Of a stretch of DNA of 36,933 nt, positions 1-6,940 are shown piece after piece. A program made the position numbers and the translations under genes. The stretch is from JBOFDK01 sp051650305 (GTDB taxonomy: Bacteria > Bacillota > Clostridia > Lachnospirales > Cellulosilyticaceae), in NCBI GenBank assembly GCA_051650305.1, contig JBOFIT010000060.1, forward strand, positions 1-36,933. The letters are read 5' to 3'. The number at the start of each line of letters is the position of its first letter. The first letter of the stretch is position 1. Below the pieces are notes generated by a model. It did no database searches and was not told where the DNA came from. It saw only the letters and a program-made list of their open reading frames with translations.

Positions 1-945
1 GGAAGAAATATGGACTTAGAATATAACTTTAATCAGCATGTGACATTGGTGCCAAGGCAGTTTAAGTGGACCAATGTAGTGACAGGCGATGCGAATACAA
101 CACAGCATGCCATCTTAGGGATGGCAAGTGTGGTGAATGACCATCCACTTTTTGCAGATGGCTTTAATGAGAAGGGACTAGCATGTGCAGGACTTAACTT
201 CCCGGGCTATGCATACTATGAACCAGAAGTACAAGAGGATAAGGTGAACTTAGGGCCTTATGATTTGATGCTCTGGATACTTGGGCAGTTTGAACGTGTG
301 GCAGATGTAAAGGAAGCGATGACAAGAATAGACCTTATCGCCAAGCCTTTTGCAGAAGGCTTACCACTAGCGACCCTTCATTGGATGGTGACAGATAGGA
401 ATGGAGAAAGTATCGTCATCGAGAAGACAAAGGAAGGGCTTAAGGTCTATGACAATACAGTAGGGGTATTGACCAATTCTCCAACCTTTGACTGGCATCT
501 GACCAACTTACGTCAGTACATTGGCTTACAATCCACCCAACCAGACAGTGCCATATGGGACAAAGCAAACCTTACACCACTTGGACAAGGTGTGGGTCTA
601 CATGGACTTCCAGGGGATTTCTCACCAGCATCAAGATTTGTAAGAACGGCTTATCTTAAGAGTCATGCAGCTTTTATCAATACATTAGATGAAGGTGTGG
701 CAGAGTTCTTCCATATCTTAGCTAATGTAGCCATGGTATGTGGTGCAGTAACGACACCAGAAGGGAAGAATGACATCACCCTTTATACAGCGTGTATGTG
801 CCAAGAAAAAGGGATTTACTATTACACCACCTATGAGAATCAACAAATCATAGGCATAGATATGCACCAGGAAGACTTAGAAGCTTCAGGGCTAAAAGTT
901 TTTGAGTATAAGAAGACACCAACAATTGTGATACAAAACGCGTGA
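1..945 (+). CDS. Choloylglycine hydrolase family (Ntn) amidase, 5' partial
   Basis: This is a linear-amide C-N hydrolase of the penicillin V acylase / bile salt hydrolase family. The window opens inside the gene: the first codons read GRNMD, the conserved segment about 20 residues after the catalytic Cys2 of the family, so the nucleophile lies just upstream of base 1. The Met at base 10 is internal, not the start. Visible family features include the VTDRNGESIVIE strand, the VGVLTNSPTFDWHL segment with its conserved Asn and Pro, and the SPASRFVR loop whose Arg is typical of the active site. No signal peptide can be judged. Substrate (conjugated bile acid, penicillin V or N-acyl-homoserine lactone) cannot be decided from sequence. 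A hairpin terminator follows the stop. Confidence 0.9.
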   Translation, partial: GRNMDLEYNFNQHVTLVPRQFKWTNVVTGDANTTQHAILGMASVVNDHPLFADGFNEKGLACAGLNFPGYAYYEPEVQEDKVNLGPYDLMLWILGQFERVADVKEAMTRIDLIAKPFAEGLPLATLHWMVTDRNGESIVIEKTKEGLKVYDNTVGVLTNSPTFDWHLTNLRQYIGLQSTQPDSAIWDKANLTPLGQGVGLHGLPGDFSPASRFVRTAYLKSHAAFINTLDEGVAEFFHILANVAMVCGAVTTPEGKNDITLYTACMCQEKGIYYYTTYENQQIIGIDMHQEDLEASGLKVFEYKKTPTIVIQNA

Positions 946-947
946 TA

Positions 948-979
948 GAAAAAAGCCACCTTCGACTGAGGGTGGCTTT
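948..979. terminator. Bidirectional hairpin terminator between convergent genes
   Basis: A 9-bp stem AAAGCCACC / GGTGGCTTT (952-960 with 971-979) surrounds a 10-nt loop. The six A residues at 949-954 give a clean T-run on the minus strand, so it best serves the leftward DUF2828 gene. On the plus strand it is a weaker stop for the amidase. Confidence 0.75.
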
Positions 980-984
980 AGCTC

Positions 985-2463
985 TTAGAGTGTGATGCAA
1001 TCATAGATGGGGTCAGAAAGTGTATGGACCATTGTCTCGTAAGGTGTAGAGTCGATATGGGTGAGGACACTTTTGAAGACAGAGGGGGAATGGCCACTGG
1101 CAAGCTGTACACCCTTATGGTCAGAAGACACTTGGAAGACATTGTGCCTTGCATTGACATTCCAGAAGATGATATTAGGAAGGGCATAGCCGTGTGCCTC
1201 GTATTGTTTTGCTAAGCTTTCGTAGAGGGTCCAGTTGCCACGGCAGGTGGTGGCAGCGTTGAATTCCATATCAGATATAATGACTAAAGCCTGGGGCATT
1301 TCGGAAGCTTTTAGCTTATGGGTACGTGCAGTGAGGAGGATGACCTGAAAGGCAGCTTCTAGGTTGGTATCGGATACGATAGAAGGGATTTGTGCGATTT
1401 TATCATAAAGGGTATCACCAACCAGTTGTACGAGAGAAGGCTTGGTGGAGAAAGTCATAAAAGTATCTTTGAAAGGGCCCGTGTTACGCTCAGCGAAGTA
1501 GATGGCAAGGCCTAGAGATGTGGCTAATGGTCTTCCCCACATGGAACCGGAGGTATCTGCCATAATAAGGACATTGTGGCTACCTTCTACATAGTTTGGA
1601 AGGCTCTTCCACTGAGCTTCCAGTAAAGCATCAGGAGTACCTAACTGAAAGTACTGATTAGGAAGCATCTGAAGGTCAAGTTTTTCCAGTATATCATAAG
1701 GGTACAAAGTGGAAGCGTGAACAGTGGCTTCACCTTTAGAAAGGGCATCTACATAAGCCCCGAAGCGGTCAGCATCATGGGCACGGAAAGCATTACGATA
1801 GATAGACATAGCACGAGAAGGTACACTTGAATACACAATAGAAGACCAGTTGCCAGAGGTCATATGTACTTCTGTAATACTTAAATAGTTCCGTAGCTTT
1901 GCTAAAGTTTGGCGGTAGGTTTTCTCAGTGAAGCCTAATTTTTTTGCGGTCAACTTACCAAGTTTTTTTGTTTCAAGATTACTTGCGTTCACAGATTTGA
2001 GCCATTTAGCAAGTAAGGAGATAGGTTCATTTGCTTCAAAATGCCTAAGGTCTTCTTGGAGTTGAAGACTAAGGTATTGCCACATCCTATCTTCCACAGG
2101 TGTATCTATAAGGGTATAAAAATCATCATAGCGACCAAAAAGTGCGATGGCATCTAGATTTTTGGTGACAATTTCAGGGTGTGTGGTAGCAAGATAGGAA
2201 AGGATGATACGGAAAGTGCGGCGTTCTCCAAGGCCACCTCGGATATTACGTGCATAAAAAGCCATCTTTGTAGCGAGCAGTGGGTCTTCGTGGAAAGCTT
2301 TAATAAATTCATGGGAAATAGCATGCTCAGATCTTTCTCTCAGTGCACCTATGGTGGCAAAAAGGTCAGTAAGACCACTACTGGTTGAATGCAGGGCAAT
2401 GGCACCATTTTCAGTTGTTGTTTGGTTCAAATCTTTTTTAAATAAAGACAAAAATGTATTCAT
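985..2463 (-). CDS. DUF2828 / Ro60 (TROVE)-like RNA-binding protein with VWA domain
   Basis: The 492-residue protein has an N-terminal alpha-helical repeat region (about 28-285) with DUF2828/TROVE hallmarks: GALRERSE (39-46), NIRGGLGERRTFR (73-85), a LAKWLKSVNAS segment and VPSRAM. The C-terminal VWA domain has an intact MIDAS, DTSGSM at 303-308, plus Thr366 and SDME at 397-400. In the related Ro60 family, the helical ring binds the ends of misfolded RNAs in its hole and Y RNA on its outer surface. That role here is inference. The gene is last in a leftward unit behind four structured RNAs, and RNA D ends only about 30 nt before its ATG. The start is set by AAGGAG 8 nt upstream. The nearby rtcB supports a role in RNA quality control or repair. 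No signal peptide is present. Confidence 0.85.
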   Translation of the reverse strand: MNTFLSLFKKDLNQTTTENGAIALHSTSSGLTDLFATIGALRERSEHAISHEFIKAFHEDPLLATKMAFYARNIRGGLGERRTFRIILSYLATTHPEIVTKNLDAIALFGRYDDFYTLIDTPVEDRMWQYLSLQLQEDLRHFEANEPISLLAKWLKSVNASNLETKKLGKLTAKKLGFTEKTYRQTLAKLRNYLSITEVHMTSGNWSSIVYSSVPSRAMSIYRNAFRAHDADRFGAYVDALSKGEATVHASTLYPYDILEKLDLQMLPNQYFQLGTPDALLEAQWKSLPNYVEGSHNVLIMADTSGSMWGRPLATSLGLAIYFAERNTGPFKDTFMTFSTKPSLVQLVGDTLYDKIAQIPSIVSDTNLEAAFQVILLTARTHKLKASEMPQALVIISDMEFNAATTCRGNWTLYESLAKQYEAHGYALPNIIFWNVNARHNVFQVSSDHKGVQLASGHSPSVFKSVLTHIDSTPYETMVHTLSDPIYDCITL

Positions 2464-2491
2464 ACGATCAACTCCTTTTTTTGCTTACCCC

Positions 2492-2612
2492 ACAAGGCAC
2501 CTTTTTTCATGCTCTACCAACTGAGCTACTATAGACAAAGCCTATAGGCTAGAATCGAACTAGCGACACTGCCATTACAAGTGGAAAAGGATTTGCTGTA
2601 GGTGCCTTTTTT
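2492..2612 (-). ncRNA. Y RNA-like RNA D with permuted tRNA-like domain
   Basis: Read on the minus strand, the ends pair as AAGGCACC (2608-2601) with GGTGCCTT (2501-2494). Inside, in order, are a T-arm GCTAG-TTCGATT-CTAGC (2564-2548), an acceptor-like helix CTATAGG/TCTATAG closed by a 5-nt loop (2547-2529), the linker TA equivalent to tRNA positions 8-9, and a D-arm GCTC-AGTTGGTA-GAGC (2526-2511). This order is a circular permutation of a tRNA: the acceptor ends are joined and the anticodon side opens into the terminal stem. A TTTTC/GAAAA helix and a CACT...AGTG hairpin lie between. The 5' strand holds TACAGCA after the stem, as in the sister RNAs. The segment ACTTGTAA resembles a Thr anticodon loop, possibly a relic of its origin. 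The RNA ends just before the RBS of the DUF2828 gene. Confidence 0.82.
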
Positions 2613-2625
2613 AGGTAAGTGAACA

Positions 2626-2744
2626 AGATACGTACTCTACCCGCGCGTCTGCCATTCCGCCATTATAGCAAAGCTATAAGTTCGATTTGAACGAACACAT
2701 CCTAAGGATACGGGTCCCTAATGAGAAGGTTGCTGTTTGTATCT
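2626..2744 (-). ncRNA. Y RNA-like RNA C with permuted tRNA-Leu-like domain
   Basis: Minus strand. The ends pair as AGATAC (2744-2739) with GTATCT (2631-2626). In order follow an anticodon-stem-like strand ACCCG (2715-2711), a long variable-arm hairpin ATCC-TTA-GGAT (2709-2699), a T-arm GTTCG-TTCAAAT-CGAAC (2696-2680), a perfect 7-bp acceptor helix TTATAGC/GCTATAA closed by TTT (2679-2663), TG, a D-arm GCGGAATGGCAGACGC (2660-2645), and CGGGT (2643-2639), which pairs back to ACCCG. The long variable arm and the D-arm sequence match the tRNA-Leu class. The order is circularly permuted, so it cannot be a normal tRNA: there is no free acceptor end and no anticodon loop. The 5' strand has AAACAGCAA after the stem. 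A TATAAT box precedes it. Confidence 0.85.
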
Positions 2745-2747
2745 TTC

Positions 2748-2753
2748 ATTATA
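2748..2753 (-). promoter_or_regulatory. -10 box ahead of RNA C
   Basis: A perfect TATAAT on the minus strand lies 3 nt before the AGATAC stem of RNA C, giving a predicted start at about 2741-2743. No clear -35 is present. With the box before RNA A, this suggests two transcription units (A+B and C+D+DUF2828 gene). Confidence 0.4.
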
Positions 2754-2766
2754 TAAAGCTTATCTG

Positions 2767-2876
2767 ACAAGGCACCTTTTTTGGCTCTAGGACTGATTTA
2801 TTATAAGCGTAAGGCTCATAATGAATCAGTTTACTAGACTTGGCTCCCGAAAGTTAAGTGGCTGTAGGTGCCTTTT
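2767..2876 (-). ncRNA. Y RNA-like RNA B with long internal hairpin
   Basis: Minus strand. The ends pair as AAGGCACCT (2874-2866) with AGGTGCCTT (2777-2769), the same terminal stem as RNA D. The 5' strand continues TACAGCCACTTAACTTTC, nearly identical to RNA A. A TCTAG/CTAGA helix leads to a hairpin of about 17 bp (ACTGATT...AATCAGT arms, one mismatch, one wobble) closed by CTTAC. No T-arm or D-arm is visible, so the tRNA-like module of C and D is replaced here by a simple long hairpin. The 3' flank TGCCTTGT is shared with RNA D, suggesting tandem duplication. No promoter of its own was found, so it may be co-transcribed with RNA A. Confidence 0.7.
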
Positions 2877-2886
2877 AGATAAACTA

Positions 2887-2942
2887 ACAAGTTGCATTTG
2901 CCCCCTGGGTTGTAGGAAGTAAAGTGGCTGTTTGCAACTTTA
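2887..2942 (-). ncRNA. Short Y RNA-like RNA A (minimal stem form)
   Basis: Minus strand, about 55 nt. The ends pair as AAGTTGCA (2940-2933) with TGCAACTT (2896-2889). The 5' strand continues AACAGCCACTTTACTTCC, matching RNA B almost base for base, while the loop side is short and without a tRNA-like module. This looks like the terminal-stem (Ro-binding-like) part alone. A TATAAT box lies about 9 nt upstream of the stem. It starts some 35 nt after the stop of the WYL gene. It is the shortest and least certain of the four as an independent RNA, but the shared motif and stem support it. Confidence 0.6.
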
Positions 2943-2949
2943 TAAACTC

Positions 2950-2955
2950 ATTATA
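2950..2955 (-). promoter_or_regulatory. -10 box ahead of RNA A
   Basis: A perfect TATAAT on the minus strand ends 9 nt before the terminal stem of RNA A. There is no convincing -35, so it may be weak, activated, or recognised with a regulator. Confidence 0.4.
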
Positions 2956-2975
2956 TGCTAGGCCTATAGGAAAAA

Positions 2976-5306
2976 TCATGAAAAAAAAGTTGCGAAAAGC
3001 TGATCTTGTGTATGAAGTTTTTCTATTATGTATTTTTGGATACGAGTGGGAGAAATGACTTTCACAATGGGGCCAAAGGATAGCAGTGATGTGATAAGCT
3101 CATCTTCTTCAAAAGGATAATAAGTGAGTTGAGCTGTACAGGTTTTTGTTGCTTCATCAAAAGTCGTCGTACGCTCAAAATGAGATAAGTACATAAAGAC
3201 ACGGTCGAAGCCGCGGCGCTTATCCCAAAGTTTGAAACAGAGTATACGCTTAGTAGATTGTACAAAGGCTGAGAGGTCAGGACCAAGATGATGAGCTTTT
3301 TCTACCACCAGGGTTTCTATAGTGTTAAGAGGTAGACGTACAAGGTCTTGAAGTATGCCAGTGGTATAGTCTATAGCCAAGAGGGAGAAGCCATCTTTTT
3401 TCAAGCTATACTCAAGCTTGTAAGGTATGTAGAGGGTACCATCTATAGTCAGTAAACGATTTTCAACAAGGGCCAAAGTGATGAACTTAAAGTGAGATAG
3501 CAAGTTATGGGAGTAGCTTGGAGCGGTATGTTGATGGATAGATGTAAAGACATCGCTACTATATAAAGGTGAAATACCTCTTAATGCTTTTGTGAGTTCA
3601 AAGCAAGCATCTTCATCTAGAAAAAGTTGTGTTTTGGGGTCTAAGAGTAGACTGCGTAGCCATGTTCTTTCAAGGTATGTTGTATAAGAGGTAGGTGTGT
3701 GACCTAGTATAGAACAAAACGTCATAGGTGCCTGTTCTTTTAACAGGGAGTAGCTACTAGGTGCTTCGCTAGTGAGTAAAGGGACAAGATTCATAGGTGA
3801 CTCAATGAAGCCCTGATTGGACACAAGGTTACGTATTTCAGCTAGAGACATAGGCGTATGGAAGCTCTGCTCCAAGATCCTAGAGGTCAAAGTATAGTAC
3901 TTGCTCCAATATTTGTGGAATACCTCATACATAGAAGCTTGGAGTGTTGGCGAATCAGTAGAAGTATCCCGTAGCTTTTGTGGCATACGTGGTGTGGGTG
4001 AGGTATAGGTAGCTTTTGGGGGATGAGGACGTATGGCGCGACCATAATGGGTATCATCTTCTAAGGTATAGCATTCTAGAAGGGTTTTGATATCTTGGAC
4101 AAAGCCTTCCATAGTAGGGAGGTTAGTGCATTCGATTGCCACAATATGCCCCATAAAGCGTCTAAGCCACGGTGTCATCTCGTGGGCATCAATAACGCTT
4201 AGTGTATAGGTGTAGAGATCTTTATCTGTACGTTGTAAGAGGGCATGGGGTGTATGGGCTACGAGTGTATCAAGGATTTTCTTGTCTGTGGTACCTTTGA
4301 AGGAGAGGATAAGAGACCATGTCTCTAGCTGTGCGCCACTACGCACTTCGTTTAAGGAGACGCCCCAGCTATTCTCAAGCAGTGTGTTGACAATAGAAGT
4401 TTTCAGGGGGAAAGTCTTATCTACTTCGGTGGTTAATTCAACCTTGAGCATTTTGTCAAGGCGATAGAGTTTGTAGCGATTGGAACCATAGTGATACACC
4501 ATGACATAGCGGCGACCTTGGTCCACATTATCCACTATTTTAATAGGAAGAACGAGAGATGAACCAGGATTTGAATGATAAATAAGGACAGCTTGGTGAT
4601 GGGTGATGGCTTCAAGAAGACGGAGTAGGATTTCATCATCAATGACATGGGTAAAGTGTAGGTCAGGAAAAGTAAATAAAGCATTTGGTTTGTCAGTAGA
4701 TTCTAGCATCATATGCCCTATGATGCCTAGTGGAGCAACGTTTTGGAAAAAGCTAAGAGCGTTTTTGAGCTGCTTTTGTGTATGGGGTGAAAGGGTATCT
4801 AAAACAGCAGGTACTTTCCTATAGTAAAAAGTTTTGCCTATGCGGTCACTTTCCAAGATACCAAGAGAAGTATACTCCTCTAGCTTGAGGCGAATAGTAC
4901 GTGAGTCCAGTTTCTTCTCACAATCAAATTGAGAAAGATAGTGGGTGAAGATACGGTCGCAGATTTCATTAAGACAAAGAGGTGCCCTTTCATGGAGAAT
5001 ATCGAGAAGTACAAAATGAAGAAAGATATCATTAGAAGTAAAGCTTTTGCTCTTGAAAGTCTCGAAAAAGGGATTGCTTGAAATACCCATACTATCAAAA
5101 TGAATGGATACCCGTTTGCCACAAGAAGAAGTCTGCTCTTCCATATAATGCCCTAAATAACTTTGAATACGGCGGCGCTCATTGTCGTAAGTACGACCAC
5201 TTTTATGGGTGAAATCTTCTCTTGTTTTGATACCATATATAGAAAAATGATGGAGGTAGCTCCGAATTTTACCATAGTTTTTAATCAGTTCATTGAATGC
5301 TTGCAT
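2976..5306 (-). CDS. Large putative regulator with two WYL-like regions
   Basis: About 776 residues; positions below count from the upstream ATG at 5315. That ATG abuts the AAAGG ribosome site, so the ATG at 5306, 9 nt from it, is the likely start. A winged-helix-like segment spans about 95-168 (ICDRIFTHYL, SRTIRLKLEEYTSLGILE). A first WYL-like core is at 240-292 (AVLIYHSN, RRYVMVYHYGSNRYKLYRLDKM), followed by a WCX-like region at 330-412. After a Pro/Thr-rich linker (428-460), a second WYL-like core (about 618-672, LYIPYKLEYSLKKDGFSLLAIDY) and second WCX-like region (705-768) follow. WYL domains bind ligands or nucleic acid and usually control attached DNA-binding domains. The gene lies upstream of four small RNAs on the same strand and diverges from rtcB, so it is a good candidate sensor/regulator of the locus. 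The second WYL is assigned from pattern only. Confidence 0.75.
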   Translation of the reverse strand: MQAFNELIKNYGKIRSYLHHFSIYGIKTREDFTHKSGRTYDNERRRIQSYLGHYMEEQTSSCGKRVSIHFDSMGISSNPFFETFKSKSFTSNDIFLHFVLLDILHERAPLCLNEICDRIFTHYLSQFDCEKKLDSRTIRLKLEEYTSLGILESDRIGKTFYYRKVPAVLDTLSPHTQKQLKNALSFFQNVAPLGIIGHMMLESTDKPNALFTFPDLHFTHVIDDEILLRLLEAITHHQAVLIYHSNPGSSLVLPIKIVDNVDQGRRYVMVYHYGSNRYKLYRLDKMLKVELTTEVDKTFPLKTSIVNTLLENSWGVSLNEVRSGAQLETWSLILSFKGTTDKKILDTLVAHTPHALLQRTDKDLYTYTLSVIDAHEMTPWLRRFMGHIVAIECTNLPTMEGFVQDIKTLLECYTLEDDTHYGRAIRPHPPKATYTSPTPRMPQKLRDTSTDSPTLQASMYEVFHKYWSKYYTLTSRILEQSFHTPMSLAEIRNLVSNQGFIESPMNLVPLLTSEAPSSYSLLKEQAPMTFCSILGHTPTSYTTYLERTWLRSLLLDPKTQLFLDEDACFELTKALRGISPLYSSDVFTSIHQHTAPSYSHNLLSHFKFITLALVENRLLTIDGTLYIPYKLEYSLKKDGFSLLAIDYTTGILQDLVRLPLNTIETLVVEKAHHLGPDLSAFVQSTKRILCFKLWDKRRGFDRVFMYLSHFERTTTFDEATKTCTAQLTYYPFEEDELITSLLSFGPIVKVISPTRIQKYIIEKLHTQDQLFATFFS

Positions 5307-5329
5307 GCCTATCATCCTTTCTTTGTTTT

Positions 5330-5358
5330 ATCTTATCACAATTAGACAGAAAAGTTAA
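5330..5358 (-). promoter_or_regulatory. Candidate promoter of the WYL gene
   Basis: On the minus strand, TTAACT (5358-5353) and TAAGAT (5335-5330) are separated by exactly 17 nt, each 4/6 to consensus, about 24 nt ahead of the start codon. In the other direction TACAAT (5403-5408) could be a -10 for rtcB but no -35 is seen. Confidence 0.4.
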
Positions 5359-5447
5359 AACAGTCGCAACGAAAATTTCATGAAGTAGTGCTCAGTCTTT
5401 GATACAATAAGGCTATACAAGAAAACATGAAGAAAAGGGGAGAGATG

Positions 5448-6683
5448 ATGTTCGTTATTTATGAAGAAGGAAAAACCACAAAACCTATTAAAGTGTGGCT
5501 ACAAGATAAAGAGGCAATAGATGCTAATTGCTTGGCACAAGCTATCAATTTATCCAACTTACCTTTTATACATCAGTGGGTAGCATTGATGCCAGATACT
5601 CATGCAGGAAAGGGTATGCCCATTGGCGGTGTCATTGCCACAGAAGGGGTAGTCATTCCACATGCAGTAGGAAGTGATATTGGTTGTGGCATGATTTTTG
5701 TACAGACAGATGTGGAAGCTCACAAATTAAAAGAGGTTATGACACCCAATGGCTCATTGCTTCACGCCATTATAGGAAGTAGCACACGAGATATTCCAGT
5801 AGGACATAGACATCATAGTAAGATGCAACCATCGGTAGTGCTAGAAGAAGCTGTAGGCAACTTGGAGAAATATACAGGTGCACCTACTTTGCTTCCTCAA
5901 ATTGAAGATGCTTTTTACCAGATGGGGACTTTGGGCGGAGGCAATCATTTTATTGAGTTTCAAGAAGATGAAGAAGGCAAAGTATGCATCATGATTCATA
6001 CAGGTAGTAGACATCTAGGAAGCATCATAGGGGAGTATTTTCATGGTATTGCAAGAGAGCTCAATCGCAACTGGTATAGTGGTGTGCCAGAAGCATATAA
6101 TCTAGCTTTTTTACCAGTACAGAGCCAAGAAGGGAGACTTTATATTGAGTATATGAACCTTGCCCTTGATTTTGCAGAAGAAAATAGAGAGGTCATCCTT
6201 CAAAAGATTATGGCCAACTTCACACGACATATAGAGAAGTACCTAGACCATACAGTTACCTATACAGATAAGTTGAATGTGCACCATAATTATGCAGCCC
6301 TTGAGAATCATTATGGCAAGAATGTATGGGTGCATAGAAAGGGCGCTATAAGAGCACGTGATGGCGAAAAGGGAATTATTCCAGGAGCTATGGGTTCTTA
6401 TAGCTATATTGTTGAGGGGAAAGGAAATGAGGAGAGTTTTCAGTCCTGCTCTCATGGGGCTGGGCGTGTGTATTCGAGGACACGGGCAAAAGAACTTTAT
6501 TCAGTAGAAGCAGTGATGTGTGACTTGAAAGCAGAAGGGGTTGTACTTGGCAAGAGTAGGAAAAAAGACGTAGCAGAAGAGTGCCGCTTTGCTTACAAAG
6601 ATATAGACCAAGTCATAGCCAATCAGAGAGATCTTGTATCCCCACTTAAAAAACTTAAGACACTAGGTGTTATCAAAGGATAG
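5448..6683 (+). CDS. rtcB: RNA-splicing ligase RtcB
   Basis: RtcB joins RNA 2',3'-cyclic-phosphate or 3'-phosphate ends to 5'-OH ends using GTP and Mn2+, the chemistry left by tRNA-cleaving toxins. Family motifs are all intact: MPDTHAGKGMPIGGV, GSDIGCGM, GGGNHFIE, HTGSRHLG, HHNYA and SHGAGR. Counted from the chosen start these place the metal-binding Cys at 80, His at 167, 184 and 280, and the guanylated His at 336, close to E. coli numbering (Cys78, His337). An upstream in-frame ATG at 5427 exists, but the AGGGGAG ribosome site lies downstream of it and fits the ATG at 5448 (411 residues, the usual RtcB length). The gene diverges from the WYL gene and is followed by a strong terminator, so it is monocistronic. 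No RtcA or archease gene is in the window. Confidence 0.95.
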   Translation: MFVIYEEGKTTKPIKVWLQDKEAIDANCLAQAINLSNLPFIHQWVALMPDTHAGKGMPIGGVIATEGVVIPHAVGSDIGCGMIFVQTDVEAHKLKEVMTPNGSLLHAIIGSSTRDIPVGHRHHSKMQPSVVLEEAVGNLEKYTGAPTLLPQIEDAFYQMGTLGGGNHFIEFQEDEEGKVCIMIHTGSRHLGSIIGEYFHGIARELNRNWYSGVPEAYNLAFLPVQSQEGRLYIEYMNLALDFAEENREVILQKIMANFTRHIEKYLDHTVTYTDKLNVHHNYAALENHYGKNVWVHRKGAIRARDGEKGIIPGAMGSYSYIVEGKGNEESFQSCSHGAGRVYSRTRAKELYSVEAVMCDLKAEGVVLGKSRKKDVAEECRFAYKDIDQVIANQRDLVSPLKKLKTLGVIKG

Positions 6684-6800
6684 GGAATTGGTTGAAAAAT
6701 TAAAACTTATGAGATAAAATGAAAAAATGAGTGGTCAGTATTTATGCGATAGTAAATGGAATCAATAGTATTAGGAAAAGAGAATAGTGAGTTCACAAGA

Positions 6801-6837
6801 GCTTGTTGCACCGGTAGTGTAACGAGCCTTGTTTTTT
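6801..6837 (+). terminator. Rho-independent terminator of rtcB
   Basis: An 11-bp stem GCTTGTTGCAC / GTGTAACGAGC (6801-6811 with 6817-6827, two wobbles), loop CGGTA, then CTTGTTTTTT. Confidence 0.85.
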
Positions 6838-6940
6838 AGGTGTGACCACATAAAAAAGTTTGAAACTATGCTGTATTTTGCAACATGTATAAAAATAAAT
6901 TAGAGGGAAGAAAAGATGATTTGATAAGGAGATGTTTGGG

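Noticed and set aside
2511..2564. A normal tRNA gene on the minus strand, suggested by the D-arm and T-arm sequences
   Set aside because: The T-arm comes before the D-arm, the acceptor strands are joined by a short loop and there is no anticodon arm between D- and T-arms, so it is a permuted tRNA-like domain, not a tRNA.
5316..5447. Sigma-54 promoter for rtcB, as in RtcR-controlled operons
   Set aside because: No TGGCAC-N5-TTGC-type element is present and no RtcR gene is in the window.
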